A stretch of 64,000 nt of DNA from Paenibacillus sp. FSL H7-0357 (GTDB lineage: Bacteria > Bacillota > Bacilli > Paenibacillales > Paenibacillaceae): assembly GCF_000758525.1 (NCBI RefSeq), contig NZ_CP009241.1, positions 2,480,001 to 2,544,000 on the forward strand. The letters are read 5' to 3'. Under the pieces are notes generated by a model that saw only the letters and a list, made by a program, of their open reading frames with translations, was not told where the DNA came from and searched no databases. The first letter of the stretch is position 1. Every line of letters starts with the position of its first letter. The translations under genes were made by a program, and so were the position numbers. Shown piece by piece: positions 35,338 through 44,385 of this stretch.

Positions 35338-38319
35338 ATGAAACGTAAACCATGGCTTATTCCCGTTCTAATCACGTCCATTGTTCTTTCGATCACGATG
35401 AATTTATTTGTGGTCCCGCCGTCGCAGGTTGAAGCCGCCAGCATAGGCACCGTTACCGAAAATGATACGATTTATCAGATTATGGTTGACCGCTTTAATG
35501 ATGGGGATACATCCAATAATGCCACCGGCGCAGCAATCCGTTACGGGGAGAACTCAGAAGAAGATTTCCGTTACATGAAGGGCGGCGACTGGCAGGGGGT
35601 TATCGACAAGCTTCCCTATATTCATAACATGGGGTATACGGCAATCTGGATTTCTCCGGTCGCTGAACCACAAATGACGAACCGCGAGAACAACGGCACA
35701 GGGAAAAACACGGCCTACCATGGATACAACGTGAAAAACCCCAATGCTGCCAACCCGTATTTCGGGACAAAAGAAAAACTTAAGGAGCTGGTGGACAGCG
35801 CCCATGCTCTGGGAATAAAAGTGATTATTGATGTTGTGCCGAATCATATTGGGGACTATATGCTCGGCAGTCAGGCCTATTACGATATCCCGGCATTGCA
35901 GCCAGCAGCCCCTTTTAATAATACGTCCTGGTATCATCATAACGGGGATATCAACTGGTCGCTGGCCGACGGAAGATATGATCAGTGGGCTCAGGACTAC
36001 CTGGAGAATCATGATCTCGGCGGGCTGGATGATATTGATTTCGATGTTCCGGCTGCCAAGCAGGCTGTGTTCAATTCCATCAAGGGCTGGTTTGATTATA
36101 CAGGGGCAGACGGCGCCCGTGTCGATGCAGCCAAGCTGATGAAACCTACGGACATTGGAGAGCTGCAGAATCTGCTGAACGTCAATACCTTCGGCGAGAA
36201 CTTTGACGGCAATGCCGAATTTGTCTCCCGCTGGGTGGGTAATAACAAGGAATGGGGAATGCTCGACTTCCCGTTATTTTTCTCCGTGCTGAACAGCTTC
36301 GCCTACGGTCAGTCTTTCGAGTCCAATATCAAAAGTACGCTGGCGCTCGATTCCCTTTACAATGGAAATGCTAACCATATGGTCACCTTTATAGATAATC
36401 ATGACCGCAACCGTTTCCTGACGGAAGCCGGAGGAAACGTCGAGAAGCTGCAAAATGCATTGTCCTTTATTTTCACTGTTCGCGGAACCCCGGTGGTCTT
36501 CCAGGGTACAGAGCAGAATAAGGGCAACGGCAACGGCCAGATTATGACCGGCGGAATCGCCGATACCTGGAACCGCTGGTCGATGGTGAAACGGGATGCA
36601 AGCGGCAATGTGATTCAGAACTATTTTAATGAAGACGCAAGCACCTTCAAGCATATCGCCAAGCTGAATGAAATCCGCAAAAATAACCCGGCCCTGCGCA
36701 CCGGCACCCAGCGTGAAATGTGGTCTGCCCAGAACCTGTACGCGTTCTCGCGCCGCATTGACACCGGAGCCAATGTCGGCCAGGAGGTCATCTCTGTATT
36801 CAGCAATGCCTCGAACGGTTCGCAGACCATCACTATCCCGCTGCGCGCTGAAAGCACACTGACTGCTGGAACGGTTCTGCTGAACCAGTTCAATACGTCT
36901 GACAAAGTGACAGTGCAAGCGGGAGGAGTAACGGGCAAGCAAATCACAGTAACTGTGGGCGCAAATACAGCCAAAGTCTACTCCAAAACACAGCCTGTTT
37001 CAGAAAACGAACCTCCGTCTGTGCCAACCAATGTGACAGCTACTGTGCAAAATGCATCCAGTGTACTGGTAAGCTGGACAGCGTCCACGGACAACGTTGG
37101 TGTAACCGGATATGAGGTTTACCGCAATGGCGTCAAGGTTGGGACTACTTCTACCCCATCTTATACGGATAACGGGTTAGCGGGTAATACCAGCTATTCT
37201 TATACAATAAAAGCTTTTGATGCCGCATCCAATCTGTCGGGATTCAGCTTAGCCGCTCTAGTTGTTACACCTGCGGGGAACAATGTGACGATCTACTATA
37301 AGCAGGGCTATACCACACCGTATATCCATTACCGTCCGGCCGGAGGGAGCTGGACGACGGCACCTGGCGTAGCCATACCGGCAGCAGAAGTGGCAGGCTA
37401 CAATAAAATAACGGTCAATATCGGTGCTGCCACCCAGCTTGAGGCCGTCTTCAACAACGGAAGCGGCACATGGGACAGCAACGGCGGCAGCAATTATTTC
37501 TTCGGCACCGGCACCTGGACCTATACACCGACCGGAAATATCCAATCCGGCGGACCCGTGACGCCGACAGCTACACCAACGGTGACACCGACTCCAACAC
37601 CGACAGCCACACCGACGGTGACACCGACTCCAACACCAACGCCGACTGCTACAGCAACGCCAACGCCGACTGCTACAGCAACGCCAACAGCAACGGTGAC
37701 GCCAACAGCGACACCTGTGGGCAATACGGCGACGATCTATTACAAGAATGCAGCTTTCAGCAATTCCTATATCCATTACAAGCTGGACGGTTCAACGACC
37801 TGGACGACTACGCCAGGCGTGCAGATGGAGTCTTCCTCCTATGCGGGTTATAAAGTACTAGAGATTCCGCTGGGCAATGCGGCCGGTCTGACCGCTGCCT
37901 TTAATAATGGCAGCGGCACATGGGACAGCAACGGCGGCAACAATTATCACTTTGGCGCGGGGAGCTCGAGTCTGGTGAACGGCAGCCTGTCGGCTGGAGA
38001 ACCGCAGGCCGACAGCGTGACGTTCCGGGTCAGTGTTCCGGGTACTACGCCTGCAAGCGGACCGGTGTATCTGACCGGCTCCTTTAACAGCTGGAACGCA
38101 GCGGACCCTGCTTACCAGCTGACCAAGGGAAGCGACGGCGTATATTCGATTACACTCAGCCTGCCTGCAGGAACTGCTGTGCAGTATAAGCTGACCCGTG
38201 GAAGCTGGGCGGCCGTAGAAACCGCCTCAGGCGGTACGGACATCGCCAACCGGACACTGACACCGGCAGGCGGAGCACAGACAGTCACGCTGACCGTGCA
38301 GCGCTGGAAGGATCAATAA
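35338..38319 (+). CDS. Secreted multidomain GH13 alpha-amylase (CGTase/maltogenic-amylase-like) with FN3, two CBM25 and a CBM20-like domain
   Basis: From ATG 35338 there are 993 residues; the ATG at 35332 abuts the ribosome site and is rejected. A signal peptide (MKRKPWLIPVLITSIVLS..., cleavage probably after VEAA) is followed by a GH13 barrel. Expected catalytic residues are D263 (GARVDAAK), E287 (TFGENF) and D356 (FIDNHD). Then come a fibronectin III domain (about 557-646), a CBM25 (647-736), a Thr-Pro linker (737-795), a second CBM25 (796-886) and a C-terminal starch-binding, CBM20-like domain (892-993; VYLTGSFNSWNAADP). It degrades starch outside the cell; cyclodextrin-forming activity is possible. 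An operator, a cre-like site and a nearby LacI regulator suggest induction by maltodextrins. Confidence 0.92.
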   Translation: MKRKPWLIPVLITSIVLSITMNLFVVPPSQVEAASIGTVTENDTIYQIMVDRFNDGDTSNNATGAAIRYGENSEEDFRYMKGGDWQGVIDKLPYIHNMGYTAIWISPVAEPQMTNRENNGTGKNTAYHGYNVKNPNAANPYFGTKEKLKELVDSAHALGIKVIIDVVPNHIGDYMLGSQAYYDIPALQPAAPFNNTSWYHHNGDINWSLADGRYDQWAQDYLENHDLGGLDDIDFDVPAAKQAVFNSIKGWFDYTGADGARVDAAKLMKPTDIGELQNLLNVNTFGENFDGNAEFVSRWVGNNKEWGMLDFPLFFSVLNSFAYGQSFESNIKSTLALDSLYNGNANHMVTFIDNHDRNRFLTEAGGNVEKLQNALSFIFTVRGTPVVFQGTEQNKGNGNGQIMTGGIADTWNRWSMVKRDASGNVIQNYFNEDASTFKHIAKLNEIRKNNPALRTGTQREMWSAQNLYAFSRRIDTGANVGQEVISVFSNASNGSQTITIPLRAESTLTAGTVLLNQFNTSDKVTVQAGGVTGKQITVTVGANTAKVYSKTQPVSENEPPSVPTNVTATVQNASSVLVSWTASTDNVGVTGYEVYRNGVKVGTTSTPSYTDNGLAGNTSYSYTIKAFDAASNLSGFSLAALVVTPAGNNVTIYYKQGYTTPYIHYRPAGGSWTTAPGVAIPAAEVAGYNKITVNIGAATQLEAVFNNGSGTWDSNGGSNYFFGTGTWTYTPTGNIQSGGPVTPTATPTVTPTPTPTATPTVTPTPTPTPTATATPTPTATATPTATVTPTATPVGNTATIYYKNAAFSNSYIHYKLDGSTTWTTTPGVQMESSSYAGYKVLEIPLGNAAGLTAAFNNGSGTWDSNGGNNYHFGAGSSSLVNGSLSAGEPQADSVTFRVSVPGTTPASGPVYLTGSFNSWNAADPAYQLTKGSDGVYSITLSLPAGTAVQYKLTRGSWAAVETASGGTDIANRTLTPAGGAQTVTLTVQRWKDQ
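37560..37713 (+). repeat. Minisatellite coding for the Thr-Pro linker
   Basis: Imperfect tandem units such as ACACCGACGGTGACACCGAC and ACGCCAACGCCGACTGCTAC encode (T-P/A-T/V)n between the two CBM25 domains. Variation in copy number would change linker length only, since units are multiples of three. Confidence 0.85.
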
Positions 38320-38371
38320 CAGCTGCAATTAAATCTCTGCCACACTAATCGGTTTCCAAATGGATGTTTAT

Positions 38372-38411
38372 AAACAAGGAGCGGCTCCCCGGGAGGCCGC
38401 TCCTTGTTTTA
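38372..38411. terminator. Terminator between amylase and the convergent LacI gene
   Basis: AAACAAGGAGCGGC/GCCGCTCCTTGTTT stem with a nine-base loop; A- and T-rich flanks suit both directions. Confidence 0.88.
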
Positions 38412-38450
38412 AGTTCCACAAACTTTAGCGAAGAACAGATTATGGCTAAG

Positions 38451-39473
38451 CTAATTCCGGACAATATGTCTTAACGTGGATTCCCGGGCAATAAGCTCCG
38501 GTTCCAGCAGAAGCTGCCGTGATCCCGTATTTTTGCTCTGGATAAGATCCATCAGCCATTGGCCGGAGGTTACCCCAAGCTTGAAGGTATCTATATTCAA
38601 TGAGGTCAGGGGAGGTGTGGTATATCGGGAGAAAGGGTATTCATCAAAAGCAGCCACACCGAGCTGTGCGGGGATTTCAATGTCCAGCTCGCGGGCGGCT
38701 CTTAGCACGCCGAAGGCAACATAATTAGTCATACATACGATGCAGTCGGGCCGGTCACTACCCTGCAGAAGCTGCATGGCGGCACGGTAGCCTTCATGCT
38801 CGTCGGCTTGCCCATTCACAATGAATCTTTCCGGGGCGGACCTGCCTGCCTGGTTCAAAGCCTTAAGATAGCCGTTTAAGCGGGAAGTGAAGATTCGCTC
38901 ATGCGGCTCTCCGCCAATGAAAGCGGGCAGGGAGTAACCCTGCTCCAGCAGGTGGCGTGTCAGCATTCTGCCGCCGGCTTCATTATCGAAATCGACCCAG
39001 CTGGCCGGATCGTTACTTTCGCCAATGGAGATGTAGGGAAATCCAAGCTGATCGAGCTGCGCGGACAGTTCTTCCGTCAGCACTGAATTGTTGGCGATAA
39101 TTCCGTCGACGCGCTGATTGTAGACCAGTCTGTTCAGGAAATCTCCCTCTTCATCATTATGCTGCACATTGCAGAGGGTCAGCTCATATTTCAGCGGACC
39201 GATCACGCTCTCTATTCCACCTATAATGTTATAGAAGAATTGATTCAGAAATTCGCTTCCTTTGGACATGTCAACCAGCAGCCCCACGGTATTACTGCTC
39301 TGCCTGGCAAGTCCGGTGGCGATGCTGCTCGGGGTATAGTTCATTTGCTTCATAATTTCACGGACTCTGCGTTTGGTGTCCTGCGAAATTTTCGGAGAAT
39401 CGTTCAGTACCTTGGAGACAGTCGACTTGGCGACATTGGCGGCTTTTGCAACATCTGAAATCGTTACTTTCAT
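38451..39473 (-). CDS. LacI/GalR-family transcriptional regulator
   Basis: The 340 residues open with a classic LacI headpiece (MKVTISDVAKAANVAKSTVSKVLND), followed by a hinge helix (SSIATGLARQSSNTVGLLV) and a periplasmic-binding-protein-like sugar domain ending in LLLEPELIARESTL. It resembles CcpA/MalR/KdgR-like regulators. Convergent with the amylase, it probably binds the GGAAACCGGTTTCC palindrome at 35236 (inference). ATG 39473 follows GAGAGGGAAATCTA. Confidence 0.92.
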   Translation of the reverse strand: MKVTISDVAKAANVAKSTVSKVLNDSPKISQDTKRRVREIMKQMNYTPSSIATGLARQSSNTVGLLVDMSKGSEFLNQFFYNIIGGIESVIGPLKYELTLCNVQHNDEEGDFLNRLVYNQRVDGIIANNSVLTEELSAQLDQLGFPYISIGESNDPASWVDFDNEAGGRMLTRHLLEQGYSLPAFIGGEPHERIFTSRLNGYLKALNQAGRSAPERFIVNGQADEHEGYRAAMQLLQGSDRPDCIVCMTNYVAFGVLRAARELDIEIPAQLGVAAFDEYPFSRYTTPPLTSLNIDTFKLGVTSGQWLMDLIQSKNTGSRQLLLEPELIARESTLRHIVRN

Positions 39474-39576
39474 TAGATTTCCCTCTCGAATTTAACAGGT
39501 TTTGTAATGATAATACCATAAATCGGGTGGAGCCTTAATGTTTTACGTCTCTGCTGGCAGCACATGCTGTCCTATT

Positions 39577-39593
39577 TTTACACTGTGTTGATA
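39577..39593 (+). promoter_or_regulatory. Pho box upstream of the sensor kinase gene
   Basis: TTTACA-CTGTG-TTGATA: two TTHACA-like repeats with 5-bp spacing (11-bp period), the form bound by PhoP. The second repeat is imperfect. Confidence 0.55.
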
Positions 39594-39674
39594 ATTGCCT
39601 GGAGAACTGGTATTTTAGCCAAAATGGAGGTAGGATGTTCTCAATGACATAATGACAAGGAAGAGGATTTTTAG

Positions 39675-41468
39675 ATGAAACCGTTTCGTATCCGGCTTAC
39701 TTTTATACTGATGACTATGATCGGGATTTCCATGATCGGCGCCGGACTTACCATGGCCCAATTGTTTAAGGACTCCCATATTGCGGCCCTGGAGGAAAAC
39801 ATGTCCCGGGAAATAAAGCTGCTCTCCGGAACACTTCAGTTTGCCGATATGAACAGCTCCGGCGCATTGAATTTCTATACGGAGCAGGCCAAGCATATCT
39901 CTAAGCTGACCAATTCCCGGATCACCTTCATTACCAAGGACGGCAAGGTCATCGGCGATTCGGAGAAGGATCCGCTGCAAATGGACAATCACTCCACCCG
40001 TGAGGAGGAAGTGCTGGCCGCCAAGGAAGGAATCGGACGGGCGATCCGTTACAGTGATACCCTCGACCGGCAAATGCTGTATGTAGCCGGAGCTGTAGTC
40101 TCGGATCAGGGGTTCGACGGTTATATCCGGCTCTCCATGGAGCTAAACGCGGTGACGGAAGGACTCAGCCGGGCTTGGCTGATTATGGCCGGGGGGCTGG
40201 TTCTGCTGTTTATTGCGGCAACCCTGGTGAGCTACAAGGTGGCTTCAAGTATGACCTCTCCGCTGGAGCAGATTACGCGAGTGGCCCGGCGTATAACCGA
40301 CCTGGATTATGATGCCCGAGTGCCGATGAAGCGCAAGGATGAGATCGGTCAGCTTGCTACAGCAATCAATGCCATGGCCGACAGCCTGCAGACCCAGCTG
40401 AAGACGATCCGTGATAACGAGGATTTGCTGCAGAGCGTGCTGGACAATATGACCGGCGGTATTGTGATGATCAATGCGGAGGGCGAGATTGCGCTGCTGA
40501 ACCGGGCATCGGAACGTCTGCTGGACGTGAAGAACAGTGAAATGGCCGGCTATTCCTACAAGGAAATTAAGCATCATTATGAGCTTACCCGATTGATTGA
40601 CGAGGGAGTTACCCGTAAGGAGGCAATCCACGAGGAACGGAGCATTTATAACCCGGCCGAGCGGATCGTCCGGCTTGACGGTGTGCCGATGATGCAGGAT
40701 GGCTCTTACCGGGGCATGCTGTTCCTGCTGCAGGAGGTGACGGAAATCCGCCGTCTGGAGAAAATGCGCAGTGAGTTTGTGGCCAACGTCTCACATGAGC
40801 TGAAGACACCGGTGGCTGCGGTAAAAGGGTTTGCCGAGACCCTGCTTGGAGGCGGCGTTACGGATGAGAAGACGGCACGTTCTTTCCTGCAGATTATTTA
40901 TGATGAGAATGAACGGTTGAACCGGTTAATCGGAGATATTCTGGAATTGTCCAAAATCGAATCAAAGCGCGTGCAGCTCGAATGCTCTCCTGTCCATTTA
41001 ATTGAATTTTTTGATTCCGTACTGGGGACGCTCAGTAAAGTGGCAGAAAAGAAAAAAATCAGCCTCAGTGCAAATGTGCCGAACGAGCTGTTCGTGGAGG
41101 GTGATGAAGACAAGCTGCGCCAGATCTTTATGAATCTGCTCTCCAATGCAATCAATTACACGCATGATGGGGGAAGTGTGAAAGTAACCGTCGTCAACGG
41201 CCATAAGGCGGACGGCACGGAAACGGTTGTCTTTACCGTCAGCGATACCGGCATGGGCATTCCCCGCAAGGATTTGCCGCGGATTTTTGAACGCTTTTAC
41301 CGGGTGGATAAGGCAAGATCGAGAAGCTCCGGCGGAACCGGCCTCGGATTGTCAATCGTGAAGCATCTGGTGGAGCTGCATCGCGGTTCGATTACGGTGG
41401 AGAGTGATCTCGGCATCGGCAGCTCGTTTATTCTGGAATTGCCGCTGTTGCAGGAGCAGGCAGAATAG
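39675..41468 (+). CDS. phoR: Phosphate-regulon sensor histidine kinase (PhoR/PnpS type)
   Basis: The 597-residue kinase has two membrane helices (about 7-29 and 169-188) enclosing a 140-residue sensor domain. HAMP (about 189-241), PAS (245-355) and HisKA follow, with phospho-acceptor H374 in FVANVSHELKTPVAAVKG. The HATPase domain shows SDTGMGIPRKDLPRIFERFYR and GGTGLGLSIVKHLVELH. It sits directly before phoP with its own Pho box; in B. subtilis the order is phoP then phoR. GACAAGGAAGAGG precedes the ATG. Confidence 0.88.
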   Translation: MKPFRIRLTFILMTMIGISMIGAGLTMAQLFKDSHIAALEENMSREIKLLSGTLQFADMNSSGALNFYTEQAKHISKLTNSRITFITKDGKVIGDSEKDPLQMDNHSTREEEVLAAKEGIGRAIRYSDTLDRQMLYVAGAVVSDQGFDGYIRLSMELNAVTEGLSRAWLIMAGGLVLLFIAATLVSYKVASSMTSPLEQITRVARRITDLDYDARVPMKRKDEIGQLATAINAMADSLQTQLKTIRDNEDLLQSVLDNMTGGIVMINAEGEIALLNRASERLLDVKNSEMAGYSYKEIKHHYELTRLIDEGVTRKEAIHEERSIYNPAERIVRLDGVPMMQDGSYRGMLFLLQEVTEIRRLEKMRSEFVANVSHELKTPVAAVKGFAETLLGGGVTDEKTARSFLQIIYDENERLNRLIGDILELSKIESKRVQLECSPVHLIEFFDSVLGTLSKVAEKKKISLSANVPNELFVEGDEDKLRQIFMNLLSNAINYTHDGGSVKVTVVNGHKADGTETVVFTVSDTGMGIPRKDLPRIFERFYRVDKARSRSSGGTGLGLSIVKHLVELHRGSITVESDLGIGSSFILELPLLQEQAE

Positions 41469-41588
41469 GATGAAGCCCCGTTTACAGCTGGACACGCTCC
41501 CGGCAGTGCGTTTTCAAATTTGCCAGTGGGCCCTTCAAGGTTTACTATGGAATTGAATTCTTTTTAAAAATTCAGAAGTCATTGAGAT

Positions 41589-41605
41589 TTTACACCGAGT
41601 TAACA
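41589..41605 (+). promoter_or_regulatory. Pho box upstream of phoP
   Basis: TTTACA-CCGAG-TTAACA, exact 5-bp spacing, with TATGAT 9 bp further as a possible -10. It implies autoregulation of phoP apart from the kinase gene. Confidence 0.65.
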
Positions 41606-41672
41606 TTCCGGTGATATGATGGGCTTGCGAACTGATTTGTAAATTTAAAAACATATGAAGACGGGGGAACCT

Positions 41673-42401
41673 ATGGCACAACGATTGCTTGTCATTGAAG
41701 ACGAACCGACGCTGGCACGGCTGCTGTCCTATAATTTGACGCAGGAAGGTTATGAAGTGACGGTAGAGGATCATGGAACGGCAGGATATGACCGTGCGAC
41801 TAGAGAACCTTTTGACCTGATCGTACTGGACCTCATGCTTCCGGGAATGAACGGGATTGATATTCTTGATAAACTACGCGGACAAGGCATCCGTACGCCT
41901 GTTATCGTGCTGACTGCCAAAAATGCCGAAGAGGATGTAGTTCGCGGCCTGAAATCCGGTGCTGATGATTATATAACCAAACCTTTTGGTGTATCGGAAT
42001 TGCTTGCCCGGGTCAGCGCAGTACTCCGGCGGATCTCCGGACTTGCCGAAGAAGTCCAGCCGGAAGCTGTAGTATCGGCATCGACGATTATTCTGGGACA
42101 GCTGGAAATTTACCCTGAACGGTATGAGGTTTCTCTGGGCGGAGTCAGCATTAATCTGCGGCCGAAGGAATTTGAAGTGCTGCTGTATCTGGCGCGCAAG
42201 CCGGGTGTGGTGCTGACGCGCGACGATTTGATGAATGCCGTATGGGGCTTTGATTATATCGGCGGACAGCGGACGGTGGATGTCCACGTCAGCTCACTGC
42301 GCAAGAAACTGGAGCTTGATCCGGAATCAGTCCATATTGATTCGATTCGCGGTGTAGGTTACAAACTGGTAGTTAGCAAGAAAAGAGCGCCTGTCATTTG
42401 A
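41673..42401 (+). CDS. phoP: Phosphate-regulon response regulator PhoP
   Basis: From ATG 41673 (MAQRLLVIEDEPTLARLL, after GGGGGAACCT) the protein has 242 residues. Receiver domain: acidic pocket ED at 9-10, phospho-acceptor D53 (LIVLDLMLPGMNG), Thr/Lys at VLTAKN and KPFG. The OmpR/PhoB winged helix ends VDVHVSSLRKKLE and RGVGYKL. It activates Pho genes when phosphate is scarce. Pho boxes of the type it should bind lie before itself, its kinase and pstB. Confidence 0.92.
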   Translation: MAQRLLVIEDEPTLARLLSYNLTQEGYEVTVEDHGTAGYDRATREPFDLIVLDLMLPGMNGIDILDKLRGQGIRTPVIVLTAKNAEEDVVRGLKSGADDYITKPFGVSELLARVSAVLRRISGLAEEVQPEAVVSASTIILGQLEIYPERYEVSLGGVSINLRPKEFEVLLYLARKPGVVLTRDDLMNAVWGFDYIGGQRTVDVHVSSLRKKLELDPESVHIDSIRGVGYKLVVSKKRAPVI

Positions 42402-42421
42402 AATGACGGTGTTCTTTTTTT
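42382..42421 (+). terminator. Terminator overlapping the end of phoP
   Basis: AAAGAGCGCC(T)GTCATT/AATGACGGTGTTCTTT stem with one bulged base and a T7 tail. Its 5' arm includes the last phoP codons and the stop. Confidence 0.75.
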
Positions 42422-42489
42422 AAAATATACAAAGAAATGAAATAATAAGATCATCGGCATTTCGTGAAAACGGGACGATTGTTACCGAT

Positions 42490-42528
42490 TTTACACTGCG
42501 TTAACAATTCTCTTCAACTCTATTTACA
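42490..42528 (+). promoter_or_regulatory. Four-repeat Pho box upstream of pstB
   Basis: TTTACA-CTGCG-TTAACA-ATTCT-CTTCAA-CTCTA-TTTACA: four hexamers in strict 11-bp register (the third weak). A fifth, poor copy (TTGTTA) may precede them at 42479. This is the most complete PhoP site in the window. Confidence 0.75.
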
Positions 42529-42580
42529 CTGAAAGCTTATCATGGGGAACGAAGATGATGAGAAGGAGACGCAAAAACTA

Positions 42581-43336
42581 ATGAAATCCATCATTGACAT
42601 AGAGAAACTTGATCTCTACTATGAGTCTTTTCATGCACTGAAGGCTGTGGATCTGCAGATTCCGGAGAAACAGGTGACAGCTTTTATCGGTCCCTCCGGC
42701 TGTGGTAAATCCACATTACTGCGCACACTAAACCGTATGAACGACATGATTCCCGGAACACGTATTGAAGGTAAAGTGAACATCAGCGGCAAAAATATTT
42801 ACAGCGACGAGGTTGAGGTGGAGAGCCTGCGCAAGCAGGTCGGCATGGTATTCCAGCAGCCCAATCCATTTCCCAAGTCGATCTACGACAACGTGGCCTA
42901 CGGCCCCCGTCTGCATGGCGTCCGCGCCAAAGCGGAGCTGGATGAACTCGTAGAACAAAGTCTGCGGCAATCCGCGCTTTGGGAGGAAGTTAAGGATTTT
43001 CTGAAAAAATCTGCACTTAGCCTGTCCGGTGGACAGCAGCAGCGTCTTTGCATTGCCAGAGCGCTTGCGGTACAACCGGATATTCTGCTGATGGATGAGG
43101 CAACCTCCGCGCTTGACCCGGTATCCACACTAAAGATTGAGGAACTGGTACAGGAGCTGCGCGATAAGTACACCATTGTTATGGTCACACATAATATGCA
43201 TCAGGCGGCCCGGGTATCGGGCAAAACCGTGTTTTTCCTGAACGGTGTAATTGTAGAGGCTGCGGATACGGAACTGTTGTTCTCCAATCCAAAGGACTCC
43301 CGCACAGAAGACTATATATCCGGCCGCTTCGGCTAA
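42581..43336 (+). CDS. pstB: Phosphate ABC transporter ATP-binding protein PstB
   Basis: I start at ATG 42581 ([20 protein letters not shown]), with GAAGGAG 11 bp upstream; the frame from 42542 begins too near the Pho box. The 251-residue ATPase has Walker [10 protein letters not shown], signature LSGGQQQR, Walker [14 protein letters not shown] and the PstB-typical NRMNDMIPG. It energises phosphate uptake, yet pstS, pstC and pstA are not beside it. phoU follows 68 bp later. Confidence 0.92.
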   Translation: MKSIIDIEKLDLYYESFHALKAVDLQIPEKQVTAFIGPSGCGKSTLLRTLNRMNDMIPGTRIEGKVNISGKNIYSDEVEVESLRKQVGMVFQQPNPFPKSIYDNVAYGPRLHGVRAKAELDELVEQSLRQSALWEEVKDFLKKSALSLSGGQQQRLCIARALAVQPDILLMDEATSALDPVSTLKIEELVQELRDKYTIVMVTHNMHQAARVSGKTVFFLNGVIVEAADTELLFSNPKDSRTEDYISGRFG

Positions 43337-43404
43337 CCCCCGCAGGGACCCGTTACTGGAAATGACAAGCTGACCATACGTTTTTGAGGAGGATCGCTTT
43401 TATT

Positions 43405-44064
43405 ATGATTCGCAGAAAAGAATTCGATAAAGATCTGGAAGAACTACGCAGCCTGCTGCAGCAGATGGGCGAGCATGTAACGGATGCTCTGGAAGGTGCA
43501 ATCGTAGCTTTGCAGACTCTTGACACCGTACGTGCACAAGAAATCGTCAAAGCCGATTTACGGCTGAATGCCATGGAAGACAGAATAATGGAAATCGGTT
43601 CGCGGCTGATTATCACCCAGCAGCCCGTAGCCAAGGACCTGCGCCGAATTATTGTTGCGTTCAAAATATCCAGCGATCTGGAGCGTATGGGCGATTTGGC
43701 ACTGGATGTTGCGAAGGTTACGCTGCGCATTCAGGGCCAGCAATTGATCAAACCGCTGGTGGATATTCCGCGGATGGCTGAAATTGTGGCCGTCATGATC
43801 GACGAGGCGATTCAATCCTATCTGGATGAGAACACCGATCTGGCGTACAAGATGGCCGAGGATGACGACCAGGTCGATCATTTGTACAGTGCAACGATTA
43901 ATGAACTGTACACTTATATGGTCGAAAAGCCGGAATCGCTGAATCAGGCGATGCTGTTGACGCTGGTTGGCCGCTATATCGAGCGGATTGCCGATCACGC
44001 GACCAACATCGGCGAAAGTGTGGTTTATCTCGTAACAGGCAAACGCCCGGATCTGAATCAATAA
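43405..44064 (+). CDS. phoU: Phosphate transport regulator PhoU
   Basis: The 219-residue all-helical protein has two PhoU repeats; each holds an E/DxxxD metal motif (DLERMGDLALDVAK and RYIERIADHATNIGE). PhoU links Pst activity to the PhoR kinase in many bacteria. I start at ATG 43405 (MIRRKEFDKDLEEL); GAGGAGG lies 12 bp upstream, a little far. It is cotranscribed with pstB and ends at a terminator. Confidence 0.92.
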   Translation: MIRRKEFDKDLEELRSLLQQMGEHVTDALEGAIVALQTLDTVRAQEIVKADLRLNAMEDRIMEIGSRLIITQQPVAKDLRRIIVAFKISSDLERMGDLALDVAKVTLRIQGQQLIKPLVDIPRMAEIVAVMIDEAIQSYLDENTDLAYKMAEDDDQVDHLYSATINELYTYMVEKPESLNQAMLLTLVGRYIERIADHATNIGESVVYLVTGKRPDLNQ

Positions 44065-44136
44065 CGAAGGCACGATTGAGCCGGTGCTGGCTGACCTTGT
44101 GCAGCAGCCCCGGATGAATTTCGCGTGTACCTACTA

Positions 44137-44176
44137 AGCAGCAAACTCCTGTACTGGAGGCTTGCTGCTTTTTTTC
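44137..44176 (+). terminator. Terminator after phoU
   Basis: AGCAGCAA/TTGCTGCT outer stem plus CTCC/GGAG inner pairing, followed by T7. The rest of the 321-bp gap to polA shows no gene. Confidence 0.85.
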
Positions 44177-44385
44177 ATTTTTATTTGGAAGTTAAGAGGT
44201 TTTTGCAAGGGTAATAATGGAAATCCTACATTAAATACATAAACTTCGGGCGCTTTCTCTATTTAGCGGGCGGGAACTTGCTTTACCGGTAGAATCCGCA
44301 GTTCATTTCGGATGTCTTGGTTCTTTTTTGAGCGGGGCATATGTTACTATGTAGGGAGTAAGCAAGATAAAGGCGAGGTGCTATA

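Noticed and set aside
37521..37724. Val/Gly-rich frame antisense to the Thr-Pro linker
   Set aside because: Direct consequence of the minisatellite read on the other strand.
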